64,000 nucleotides of DNA from Melanopsichium pennsylvanicum (lineage: Eukaryota > Basidiomycota > Ustilaginomycetes > Ustilaginales): contig OAPG01000002.1 in the NCBI GenBank assembly GCA_900208305.1, positions 868,001 to 932,000 of the forward strand, in the 5' to 3' direction. A program made the translations under genes and the position numbers. The number at the start of each line of letters is the position of its first letter. The first letter of the stretch is position 1. The notes under the pieces were generated by a model, which searched no databases, had not been told where the DNA came from, and was given only the letters and a program-made list of their open reading frames with translations. This document shows, one piece after another, positions 55,468-64,000 of this stretch.

Positions 55468-58400
55468 TCAAAGCCAGCTGCTCCAACCAATATACATCTT
55501 GGCCAAATTCACCGGGCTTGTGGCCTCCTTGATCAGTGCATCCACAAGATTATTCGTCGAGTACGGTGGTGTAGGGTCACGTGAACCAAGCTTATAGATG
55601 CGTCCGTCTAGCTTGTTGGCGACCGGATCCAATGCACGTCGCGCTTCCACCACACGTGGGTCGCCCTTCTTGCCACTATTCTTTGACCGATGTCTCTCCT
55701 CGGGTACGCTCCATTCTCCCAACGGATCGTGCACCATGGCCTCCAATACACTCATGAGCGAGTCGCGATTGTCGCGCAGAATACTCATGGTAATCTCGGC
55801 GCTCTTGCGGAACACACCGTCGCATCCAGTCACGCCCATCGCATCCACCATATTTTGCGTCAGTCGGAAAGGCACGCGCTCGGGGATCTCGAAGCGTTGA
55901 CCTTTATCAAACAGGCAATTCAGATCAACGTGCACCGTGTCCCCACTGTTCGAGTCAAACAGGATGTTTTCCCCATGACGATCTCCGAGACCCAACACGA
56001 ACCCTACAATTGACATGACCGCCGCCGTGCGTGCATATGCCGATCGAGCTTGCAGCCACGCCGTTGGGTCGGGGAAAGTGGCTAAGAACCACTCGTGGAA
56101 TACTGGACGGAACTTGGCAAGCACTTTTTCTTGGAAAACCTTTTCCGTCGTCCTGGCATCGTTCGACTGTCGAGCTTCGTCCATGTTGGTCTTGACCTCC
56201 GCAGTGTAGATCTGCATACCTCTGGCGCTGTACAGCTTGGTCAGGATATGCCGGAAGCCCACCGTGTGAGGCACCCACTCGATCAGACCATGCTCCTCGT
56301 TCAGAATCAGTACGGCATACGTACGCACGTATAGCTTCCGCTTACGCGATTCCGGTTGACTTTGGAGCAGCTTGTTGATCATCGAGTCGAATTCCATTAG
56401 TCGCGCGTCCTTGCGCAAGTCGTCCTTAGGTTTGCAAAGGAATGGGTAGCGGTTGCCATCGTTGCCAACGATCATCACCTTGCGTGGCTTTTGCAGACTG
56501 TTCATCACCTCAATCGTGTCTTCGAACGTCGCGATCGTTGGTAGGTTGCATGCGAACGGCCGGTGTACGTCCGAGATGAGATGATTCGAGGGAAGCAGTA
56601 CCGTCATGGATGTCTGCAACGGTAACAGCAGCTCCGAGGTGTGCGCCACCTCTAACAAGCCCGGGAAGAGCTTCTCCATGCTCAACATCGTCTCATTCTT
56701 GGCAACACTGTAGTCGCACAGCCGCAGCAGCTCTTTCGCCAAACGTTGCGATGACGATACAACCTTGACCACCTCCTTATGACTCGAAGCACCTCTTGAG
56801 CCAAGTCGATGGATAATCTCGCTGTATCGCCTCTTCCTTTCCGAATCCTTGGAGCTGGCACCAGCCACCATCGACCACATAGCCTGCTGTGGATACGCCA
56901 AGAGCACCTGGAGAATCATATCCTGTAACACCATCCACGCATCCTCGTTCTTTTGCACAATTCGTGCAACCAACTGTGGAAACACAGCAAGCCATTGGAA
57001 CGGCTTCAATCGACGGCTGTACTTCCTCATCAAAGCATTGAGCTCCGAGAAAGTGCTGGCTTGTTGTGCCAGCTCCCGATCGCCATTGTTGCTCTTCTTG
57101 CTGTGACCAAGGATCTGGTCATCAGCTGCAAGATCCATCCAAATCGTCAACACTCGCGGCAGTGTTCGGTAGAAGAACTTGGTGCCGAGTTGGGCTGAGC
57201 GGAGAAAGGCGCGACAGACGTTGTAGCGCTGCATCGTCATGTTGGGCAGCAGCCCCTCGTGCGTGTCTTGGAAATGACCAAGGTGGTACCACATCTTCTC
57301 CGAATCATTTTGCTCCTTGGCTGCTTCCTTGTACCTGTCGAGGATCTCGCTAGCGGTGTATCTGAATGTCGAGTCCTGCAACCGGGCTCGCAAGAGGCAA
57401 GCCTTTGCAAAGGTTTCCCGGTCGATTCGCATTGGTCGTCCCTCTGCGTCGTTCTGCTGCAGCTCGATGAACGCTGGCTTTTCTTTCTTCGGGTCGGCCA
57501 GCGGGTTCGGCTTGAAATTGCCCACCAAGGTGTTGAGAGAGTTGACCAAATCGCGAATAGCTGCGTGCGTCTGTTCTTCCTTTGCAAGCAGTTTGACTCT
57601 CTGCACAAAAGCGAAGGTGGCTTGATTTTGCGTCGCCTGCAGAGTGGCAGAATAGGCGGTTTGCATATGGCCAGCACGACGAGCGATCTTTGCAGTAGCG
57701 ATCCACGCCTCCCCAACGTCGTTTCCGGCATTCATGCATGAGGCAAGAGCGGCAAACGCGGTCCTCCTAAGGCTAAGGACAGGCTCTTGTGTCCGAAACG
57801 AAGGAAGAGTTGCGTTGAGTCGTGCAGCCAAGGATCGGTTCAGATCCGACACAGTCTCGGAGGCATTCGCTCTCGTTAGTGCTCCGATGTGATCGCCTGC
57901 ATGCTTGCTCGCGTGCGATCGGATCATCTCGAGTTCCTGGAGCATGTGAAGGTGCAGCACCGAACCATAGACGGCTGGATACGATGCTTTCCCGGCAGCC
58001 ACAAGCGGCATGCCTAGATCCTGTCGCGCCTGTACCAGGACTCTACCGAACAGGTCTGAATCGTTCTGACGCATCGCAAGCAGAGCTCGACCGATGGAAT
58101 GCTCTGGGCTTTTCGCCTCACTGCGCTTCGTGCGAGCTTCCACCTCGTCCCAGTCGCCGAGAATGCAAGCGCCTTCGACGCGAAATGCATCCAACAGATC
58201 CTCCCATTCGGGATGAGCGCTCAGAGCGCCGCGAATGTGCGTGCGCATTGTGTCGTAATGACCCAAGTTGCGGAGACAGCGAAGCAGACCAAGGTGCAAT
58301 TCGGGATCGTCAGGTCGCTGCTGCAGCTCCACTTCCCAACAGCTTTGTGCTGACGTCCACCGTCCAGTGCTCTCATGCTCGCGAATCTGATGCTCAAGTG

Positions 58401-61400
58401 AGGGGGAAATCACTCGGGTCGAGATACCCTCCATCCCGTCCGGCTCATCGAGATGCGCATAAATCCTGTGCATGTTTTCGTAATATGTTTGTAGATCGTG
58501 ATCGTCCTTACCTTCTGACCGCATTGTCCGCGCACGCAGCTCGAAGTTGAGGAGTGCTCGTGAATACGCCTTACATTGCAGCGACGCCTGGGCCAAGAGC
58601 TCTTGCGAGATGCGTCGCATGATCATTTCAACGCCAGCTAGCACCTCTTCTCCACCAAGAGCAGCCCGGGGTCTGCGCGATGTACGCGCAAGATCTTGAC
58701 GCTTGCGTCTCATCCACACTCCGACGTGGTCCATAATCGTGAACAGCGTCTGCGCGGTCAGCAATTTTCTTTCGGCTTCGTAGTTGGTCTGACTCTCGAC
58801 TTGATCTCTGAGAACAGTCTGGATCTCGTCGACGATCTGTTCGCGGTCCATGGCATCGCCAGAGATGATCGAATGCAAAACGAGATGTGGGAGCAGATGG
58901 CGTGCGATCCCGATGTCGTGCGAACGGATGGCGACGCGGAAAACGCCAAAGATGGTCGAGGCTACCCCAGCGGCGCTTCTGGCCGCTGCCGTTCCGGTGG
59001 CAGCAATAGCAGCAGCAGACATGTTGTGGCGATCTACGGTCTTGGTGATCAATCGACTCGTCCAGCCCTGCAGCCAGTCGCTGTATGATCGGGAGTGCAT
59101 GTAGATGGGAGTCTCACGGATGCTTGGTTTACCGACTTGCGCGCCGTACCTGGAGTCGAGCAGGGGCGTGATGGTGTCGATGACGTCTTGTGGCAGATCT
59201 GCCAGACGTTGCCGTGTCTTGATTCCGACAGGTCTCGCATTGGGTCCAGTGGTCAGGATAGAGCTGTTGAAGCCAGCCACTTTGAGAAGCTCCTGGATGG
59301 CGTAGGCGAGCCCGTTCTGCTGTGTGGTGTCCGTGGCCGCACGGAAGGCCGGCACGAGCAGGTCCTGGATGAGGTGGAGCGAGAAGTCGATGGCCTCCTC
59401 CTGATCCTCGAAATTGCTCAACAGGATCTTGAGAGGCTCTTCGACGGCGTGCTCGATACGGTCGGGATCGACAGCGCCGATCAACCCGAAGCAGCGGAAG
59501 CAGAGGTCGCGGATATCGGTTTGTGGTGCATCGCTGCGCGCGGCGACGTGCATCAAGGTACGGATGCATTGGCCGATGAGTGAGTTGAACGAGTCACCCG
59601 ATGTCAATGCTTCGATGTAAGCCCTCTCCCCGGAGAGGAAGGCTTCCAGTTCTCGTAGCGACTCGTTGCAGATGGACGTGTTTTCGTGAGCCGTGCGATC
59701 CAAGATGTTGCGGAATCGCCGGTCGTTGTTCCAAGTCTCTCGCACACCGCGGAGACCGCGGCAGACCTCGGGTATCTCTTCGTCAAGGCGGTCCAGGCTC
59801 GGAATGTCGTCGATGAAGTCCTTGAGATAAGCGGCATTCTCGACGATGAGGTAGTGCAGGATCGAGATTACAATTTTTTTCTTTTCGTCATTGAAGAGAT
59901 CCCAAGCCGATAGCAACGCCGCAGCAGTCTGGCCTACAAAAGGTCCGATATCGTCGAAGCGTAGGGTGGTGATGAATATTTTCCAGCTCTCCAGGGTCGC
60001 GAGGCTGAGCGAGTCGGGCTGCAGGTGGCTGTTGAGGGTGGCCATGATCTGAGGAGTGACGGCGCTGATGGGAGGTCCAATGATCTCGACGAGCGCACCG
60101 ATGCTGCGCAATGCGAAAGCGAGCTCGGTCGCTGTTCGTCTGCCATGTTCTCCGGAGAGCTCCTGATTGATCCAAGTGAGGATGGCGAGGATCTCGGCCG
60201 TGAGGAATGCCGCCACTTTTGCCTTGCGTGCCGAAGCATCCTTCGACCTTGCAGTGGCGGATGTACCGTTGAACGTCTCAATGATGAACTCCAGGCCAGC
60301 ATAGGCCTCCATTCGTGTGGCACGATTGCCTAGCTTGACGACAAGGTAGCCAACCACATCGGACTGACGACTGCGCAGAAGAGCCTTGAGACTTGCTGCA
60401 TCGACGCCAATCAACTGGACGAGCGTGCTCAAGCCGAGATCGCGCAGCGTAGCAGACCGCATGAAGAAGGACCGGAAGATGGGCGTGATGTTGTCGTGGC
60501 AGAGCCGGGGCACATCGGTTCCAAGTGCCCTTGCGATCAGCTCGATCATTTTGGTGCCGACCTCGGCTGTGCCGGGTCCAGAGCAAATCATCGTGATGAG
60601 ATGTGGCAGCGTAAACTCTTTCGTCAAGTTGAAAAAGGTGGCCTGATTCATTTTGATCAAGCTGAGAAAGCTGGTCCAGAGGTCGGGCATCGAGATGAAG
60701 CGTTCCACAATTGACGTCGAGACCTTCTCGAAATGCTTCTGGACGAGCTGGAAAGTCGTGCACCTGTGCGCAGCGGCGATTTGCACAATCTGTTTATACG
60801 CGCAAGCCTTCACAAAAGGGTTCGAGTGACCGAGATGCAAGACCAGTGAGAGCAAACAGGTCTCTTGGCAGCCCTCCACGGGCAAGTCGAAAAGCCCAGC
60901 TAGCCCGATCAGAGCAGTCTCGTGGCAGAAGAAGTTTGTCGAATCGCCTAGGATGTCTTGATAGATCCGAGGTATCTGTTCGAATCGCGTCATCCACTCT
61001 TGCTCCGTGCTGGCATCTCGCTGCTGTAGGAGGCGAGTCTGGTAGGCCAGAGCCAGCTCGTTGCCTGCTAGTCTTGCACTGCGAGAATTCGAACGCAACG
61101 AATGAGACAAGATATTCATGACGTTCTTGTCGCCATTATAGGGCAAAGGTGCCGAAAGGGGGGAGTGAGATACACAACGACGCAGCATGTCGATGGTTCG
61201 GGACGAAACAAGGCGAGAGGCCTTGATGCCACTGTGAACTTCTTTCCACAAGGTCGCAGTAGTTGCAGAATTGAGGCGTCGGATCTTGGCGCTTGATCTT
61301 ATGTTGTCTTGCGCTGCGCGTTCTACAAGGCAAATGGCATCACAGAAGCAGTTGCCTTGATCTGCGTCGGCATTCTTCGTGTCGCCTGGGATGACTATAT

Positions 61401-63294
61401 GATGACACGATCTTGCAATCAAATGTCGTCGAGCTAGCTCGTCGCCATAAGCTGCAGCTCGGTCAGGTGCTTGAAATGAAGGGTCGAGGCGGAGCAAGGT
61501 ATCCAGGACGTCAACGGCATTGCTTGACCCATCGCTTTCGCGAAGTTTACGTTTCCTCAAGCCTTTCAGAAGAGACAATGTCGAAGTACTGCTTTGCTGC
61601 TTATGAGCCGCATCTGATCTGATGGCCTGGAGAAGGCGGTGCAGTTGCCCCAAACGCTGATGAGGATTTGCGAGATGAGAGCACTGGTGTCCTTGGACTC
61701 CGCCGGCAGCGCTTTGGACAAGCATTGACATCTGCGCATCAAGCTCTTCGACAGTGGCACATTCGCAGTGTCGGCCGCTGGCAGCGATAAGGAAGACTAG
61801 AGCCGAAATGTAGCATACGCGTGCAGAAAGGTTCAGCGATTCGGACGCCTCACTTGCAGATTGGGCGGCAGTCAAGCGCATTTGGTTAGTGAGCTGGGTG
61901 AGATAAGGTCGCAGCGTGACGGCGAGCTCTGTTTGTCTCGATTCGGATGTGTCCAGAGCACAAGCGATGAAGCATGCGCCGAGCGAGTTGAATGTGTGCC
62001 TAAGTTCGAAGCAAGCCTTTTCGTCGGCACCGAGATGGTCTAGAAAGTCTGCAAGTGACGACATATGCTCAGCCGCTACTTGCAGCGATTTCAAAAGACT
62101 GCTTGAATAGCACTCGGCAAGGAAACCAGCGTGATTGGCTATGGTACTGTAAGCGTGAGCAGCCAAAGGCATTTGCAACCCCGGACAAGCATCCTTTTGC
62201 TTAACACACGTCCACCTATGTTGCAGATGCTCGACAAACAGGAGCACGGCGGAGTCTGCCAAGTCCAGGAGATATGCAGGGAAGTTTTCGGCAAGACGAA
62301 GGCAAAGATTGATCGAGGAAAGGAAGAGAGCGCCTGCTCTGTCAAAGACACTTGAAGCGAATACAGCGTCCGAGGTGGTGGAGACGATGTTGACGGCGAG
62401 CGGAAATGGGAGCGCCGCTTCCATTTGCAGAGCAGCGAGAGGAGCGAGGCGTTTCCCGGTAGGCTTGGGTCGGCCTTTGCGCGAAGTGAGGCGAAAGGAA
62501 GGATCGGGTAAAGCAGAATCAAAGAATGTGACGGAGGGTGGCGAAGATCGGGATAGGCGTTGAGGTAGCATTTGATGTTCTGTAGAAGGCACGACAAAGT
62601 CGGGGAGAAGAGCGTACGAATTGAATGAGGTGTAACCCGTGCAGGCGAGAGCATGCACCGAGGTACGCAGGGAATGTGCTAGGATGAGGCGGACGTTGTC
62701 AATTTGGCCGACAGCTTCGATGGAGGTTGACAGCAGCTTTTGGAGATGATCCATGAGCTGCAGCGATAGACGAGTGCATTGCTGAGCGTAGTGCGGTTGT
62801 TTGATAGCTCGCGTAGAGCGACTCTCTGAGAGCAATGAGGCTGCTGCGCAAAGAAGGCGTGGTGTTGCCCACACATCAAAGGTGGTATTTGTCATGTCGA
62901 GCGTGATGGCACTGGTGGATGCAGATGAGGAGGCGCCCTCGACAAATTCGAAGAGATGTTCTAGATACTTGGGCGATGTAGAGAGAGTGTGAGACAAGGT
63001 CTCGAGTGCTTGACCTATTCCGAGGCCTGAACCAGGGGCTGGCTGCGCTTCAGCATCTTGGCAGCTTGAGGGTGAAGAGATGAGCGGCTCGATGACTCCA
63101 GCAACGAGGAGGCGGTTGAAAGTGTGTGCTAGTGATTCGTCAGTTGGTATGCCATCCTGTATGTTGGCTTGTCGATCTGCTGCGGCAGCCTTGCCATGAT
63201 GAAGACCATCTGCTATGAATTGTGAGGCGGCTGCAAGAGCTGCGGAAGGGTCTGCATTTGCTCGAGCGTGTTCTGAGGTAGCGCCTTGTGACAT
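55468..63294 (-). CDS. ATR1: ATR/Mec1 DNA-damage checkpoint kinase
   Basis: PI3K-related Ser/Thr kinase that responds to RPA-coated single-stranded DNA with its ATRIP/Ddc2 partner and activates Chk1. 2608 residues, uninterrupted. The N-terminal two thirds are HEAT-like helices, with a UME-type region in the middle. A FAT domain lies at about 1570-2150 (LGLLRCLRNLGHYDTMRTHI, AWIATAKIARRAGHMQTAY). The kinase domain is near residues 2250-2530. It has VMIVGNDGNRYPFLCKPKDDLRKD, catalytic-loop GLGDRHGENILFD (near 2435), HVDLNCLFDKG in the activation-loop position and VPFRLTQNMVDAMG. The FATC end reads LIKEATSPVNLAKMYIGWSSWL. The closest paralogues (ATM, TOR) differ at these motifs; the HVDLNCLFDKG and MVDAMGVTG phrases favour ATR. 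Confidence 0.96.
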   Translation of the reverse strand: MSQGATSEHARANADPSAALAAASQFIADGLHHGKAAAADRQANIQDGIPTDESLAHTFNRLLVAGVIEPLISSPSSCQDAEAQPAPGSGLGIGQALETLSHTLSTSPKYLEHLFEFVEGASSSASTSAITLDMTNTTFDVWATPRLLCAAASLLSESRSTRAIKQPHYAQQCTRLSLQLMDHLQKLLSTSIEAVGQIDNVRLILAHSLRTSVHALACTGYTSFNSYALLPDFVVPSTEHQMLPQRLSRSSPPSVTFFDSALPDPSFRLTSRKGRPKPTGKRLAPLAALQMEAALPFPLAVNIVSTTSDAVFASSVFDRAGALFLSSINLCLRLAENFPAYLLDLADSAVLLFVEHLQHRWTCVKQKDACPGLQMPLAAHAYSTIANHAGFLAECYSSSLLKSLQVAAEHMSSLADFLDHLGADEKACFELRHTFNSLGACFIACALDTSESRQTELAVTLRPYLTQLTNQMRLTAAQSASEASESLNLSARVCYISALVFLIAASGRHCECATVEELDAQMSMLVQSAAGGVQGHQCSHLANPHQRLGQLHRLLQAIRSDAAHKQQSSTSTLSLLKGLRKRKLRESDGSSNAVDVLDTLLRLDPSFQAPDRAAAYGDELARRHLIARSCHHIVIPGDTKNADADQGNCFCDAICLVERAAQDNIRSSAKIRRLNSATTATLWKEVHSGIKASRLVSSRTIDMLRRCVSHSPLSAPLPYNGDKNVMNILSHSLRSNSRSARLAGNELALAYQTRLLQQRDASTEQEWMTRFEQIPRIYQDILGDSTNFFCHETALIGLAGLFDLPVEGCQETCLLSLVLHLGHSNPFVKACAYKQIVQIAAAHRCTTFQLVQKHFEKVSTSIVERFISMPDLWTSFLSLIKMNQATFFNLTKEFTLPHLITMICSGPGTAEVGTKMIELIARALGTDVPRLCHDNITPIFRSFFMRSATLRDLGLSTLVQLIGVDAASLKALLRSRQSDVVGYLVVKLGNRATRMEAYAGLEFIIETFNGTSATARSKDASARKAKVAAFLTAEILAILTWINQELSGEHGRRTATELAFALRSIGALVEIIGPPISAVTPQIMATLNSHLQPDSLSLATLESWKIFITTLRFDDIGPFVGQTAAALLSAWDLFNDEKKKIVISILHYLIVENAAYLKDFIDDIPSLDRLDEEIPEVCRGLRGVRETWNNDRRFRNILDRTAHENTSICNESLRELEAFLSGERAYIEALTSGDSFNSLIGQCIRTLMHVAARSDAPQTDIRDLCFRCFGLIGAVDPDRIEHAVEEPLKILLSNFEDQEEAIDFSLHLIQDLLVPAFRAATDTTQQNGLAYAIQELLKVAGFNSSILTTGPNARPVGIKTRQRLADLPQDVIDTITPLLDSRYGAQVGKPSIRETPIYMHSRSYSDWLQGWTSRLITKTVDRHNMSAAAIAATGTAAARSAAGVASTIFGVFRVAIRSHDIGIARHLLPHLVLHSIISGDAMDREQIVDEIQTVLRDQVESQTNYEAERKLLTAQTLFTIMDHVGVWMRRKRQDLARTSRRPRAALGGEEVLAGVEMIMRRISQELLAQASLQCKAYSRALLNFELRARTMRSEGKDDHDLQTYYENMHRIYAHLDEPDGMEGISTRVISPSLEHQIREHESTGRWTSAQSCWEVELQQRPDDPELHLGLLRCLRNLGHYDTMRTHIRGALSAHPEWEDLLDAFRVEGACILGDWDEVEARTKRSEAKSPEHSIGRALLAMRQNDSDLFGRVLVQARQDLGMPLVAAGKASYPAVYGSVLHLHMLQELEMIRSHASKHAGDHIGALTRANASETVSDLNRSLAARLNATLPSFRTQEPVLSLRRTAFAALASCMNAGNDVGEAWIATAKIARRAGHMQTAYSATLQATQNQATFAFVQRVKLLAKEEQTHAAIRDLVNSLNTLVGNFKPNPLADPKKEKPAFIELQQNDAEGRPMRIDRETFAKACLLRARLQDSTFRYTASEILDRYKEAAKEQNDSEKMWYHLGHFQDTHEGLLPNMTMQRYNVCRAFLRSAQLGTKFFYRTLPRVLTIWMDLAADDQILGHSKKSNNGDRELAQQASTFSELNALMRKYSRRLKPFQWLAVFPQLVARIVQKNEDAWMVLQDMILQVLLAYPQQAMWSMVAGASSKDSERKRRYSEIIHRLGSRGASSHKEVVKVVSSSQRLAKELLRLCDYSVAKNETMLSMEKLFPGLLEVAHTSELLLPLQTSMTVLLPSNHLISDVHRPFACNLPTIATFEDTIEVMNSLQKPRKVMIVGNDGNRYPFLCKPKDDLRKDARLMEFDSMINKLLQSQPESRKRKLYVRTYAVLILNEEHGLIEWVPHTVGFRHILTKLYSARGMQIYTAEVKTNMDEARQSNDARTTEKVFQEKVLAKFRPVFHEWFLATFPDPTAWLQARSAYARTAAVMSIVGFVLGLGDRHGENILFDSNSGDTVHVDLNCLFDKGQRFEIPERVPFRLTQNMVDAMGVTGCDGVFRKSAEITMSILRDNRDSLMSVLEAMVHDPLGEWSVPEERHRSKNSGKKGDPRVVEARRALDPVANKLDGRIYKLGSRDPTPPYSTNNLVDALIKEATSPVNLAKMYIGWSSWL

Positions 63295-63397
63295 ATTGAA
63301 AGCAGTGGATATGTCTGATGTTTGACAAGGCGAAGAGCGAAGGTGGCATATTCCGAACTTATTACGAGAGTGTGCTGAACGATGTTATACTGATGAT

Positions 63398-63430
63398 GAA
63401 GAAGAAGAAGAAGAAGAAGAAGAAGAAGAA
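63398..63430. repeat. (GAA)11 trinucleotide repeat
   Basis: 33 bp of uninterrupted GAA, about 100 bp upstream of the ATR start codon. Confidence 0.95.
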
Positions 63431-63518
63431 TATCAACGTGTTGGACTGTAGCGATGTCTGAAGTACGAGCATCGACTCAGCTTTATTTTAAAAATCAACA
63501 TGCTGCAGTACATGTATC

Positions 63519-63534
63519 AATTAATATATTAATT
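63519..63534. repeat. 16-bp perfect AT palindrome
   Basis: AATTAATATATTAATT equals its own reverse complement and lies in the AT-rich patch upstream of ATR. Confidence 0.9.
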
Positions 63535-63612
63535 AATAAACAAGAAAGATTAATAATTTAGCACAGTAGTGTTACATACCGTATATACTGTAGCTCAACC
63601 TCAAGTGAATTC

Positions 63613-63631
63613 ACGCGTGGCTCAGACGCGT
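63613..63631. promoter_or_regulatory. Paired MluI cell-cycle boxes (ACGCGT x2)
   Basis: ACGCGT occurs at 63613-63618 and 63626-63631. In yeasts this is the MBF-binding element that drives G1/S expression of replication and repair genes. The role here is inferred. Confidence 0.5.
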
Positions 63632-63649
63632 AAAGAGCAACACTCTTAG

Positions 63650-63665
63650 ACTAAGTTAACTTAGT
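63650..63665. repeat. 16-bp perfect palindrome
   Basis: ACTAAGTTAACTTAGT is perfectly self-complementary and lies about 160 bp before the edge gene start. It could bind a dimeric factor. Confidence 0.9.
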
Positions 63666-63824
63666 TTTGATCTGTGCCGCTGTGTGAAAGAAACACTGAT
63701 TTACTAATCACGAATAGACGCTCAGTGCTTAATTCCACCTAAACATGTAGTCGCACAACTTGTTTTCCACCCTCACAATCCCATCAAAGCTTGTTCAATC
63801 TTTTACACATCTGATTAATATAAG

Positions 63825-64000
63825 ATGGAGGACCAACGCAGTGTCGCAAGCCAGGAGACCATGGATAGTGAGTAAGCGTAGATCTCGCATACACGTCTAA
63901 CAGCAGTCTCAACAACTCTCGTTCATCCCAACAAACATCGTCTCGTACTTTCACTAGTCCTTCATGATCTCTCGCAACTTCTCAACACAGGTCTCTCACG
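63825..64000 (+). CDS. 5' end of an unidentified gene, cut by the window edge
   Basis: A plausible start ATG opens 14 codons (MEDQRSVASQETMD) and is followed by a GTGAGT donor at 63868. An acceptor ACAG ends at 63990, so exon 2 would begin at 63991 and continue past the window; the join reads D-S-L-S. Another acceptor near 63958 is possible. Too little is present to name the product. Its start faces away from ATR. Confidence 0.4.

Larger units (their letters stand above)
63295..63824. promoter_or_regulatory. ATR upstream region / divergent promoter
   Basis: 530 bp between ATR and a gene starting at the right edge. It contains an (GAA)11 repeat, an AT-rich patch (about 63480-63560), two perfect 16-bp palindromes and two ACGCGT boxes 13 bp apart. 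These could control either gene. Confidence 0.6.

Overview
This window is eukaryotic nuclear DNA from a basidiomycete fungus, most likely a smut of the Ustilago/Sporisorium/Pseudozyma group. Four observations point there. Introns are few and mostly about 90-155 bp with GTAAGT-type donors. Most long genes are intronless. Proteins carry CAG-encoded glutamine tracts. A lone 5S rRNA gene is embedded among protein genes and resembles the Ustilago-type 5S sequence. Species cannot be fixed by eye. No transposon, virus, CRISPR array or horizontally transferred island was seen.

Layout: 1-11.4 kb holds a divergent pair of small-subunit processome genes (UTP3/SAS10 and FCF2), then EPL1 of the NuA4 histone acetyltransferase with a separate small first exon. 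11.9-19.1 kb holds CK2 regulatory subunit, PHO88/SND3, the 5S rRNA gene, TOM22 and ARV1. 19.3-28.5 kb holds a VwkA-like von Willebrand A protein, the DEAH helicase PRP43, a six-exon mitochondrial 3-hydroxyacyl-CoA dehydrogenase, a small basic orphan protein and prefoldin subunit 5. 29.5-44.2 kb holds a PPR-like protein, ATP synthase delta (ATP16), TFIIE-beta (TFA2), a peroxisomal fatty-acyl ABC half-transporter and a large PPR protein. 44.8-63.3 kb holds exocyst SEC3, a SYLF-domain protein, glycogenin and the checkpoint kinase ATR/MEC1. A further gene begins at the right edge and runs off the window.

The genes are mostly conserved housekeeping genes and form no pathway cluster. Two themes recur. 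Ribosome biogenesis is represented by UTP3, FCF2, PRP43 (which also acts in ribosome assembly) and the 5S gene. Mitochondrial or peroxisomal function is represented by TOM22, the HADH-type enzyme, ATP16, two PPR-type proteins and the ABCD transporter. Five gene pairs read away from each other across 465-873 bp and may share promoters: UTP3/FCF2, PRP43/HADH, the orphan gene/prefoldin, TFA2/ABCD and SEC3/SYLF. ATR and the edge gene form a likely sixth.

Splice structures were worked out by hand for EPL1, CK2-beta, PHO88, TOM22, HADH, prefoldin 5 and ATP16; each joins conserved residues in frame. I found no convincing undescribed system. The items most worth a second look are the long AUG-free leader of EPL1, the alternative-promoter signature inside the long ATP16 intron, the paired MluI boxes beside ATR, the 33-unit GAA/TTC repeat after SEC3, and the unrecognised genes.
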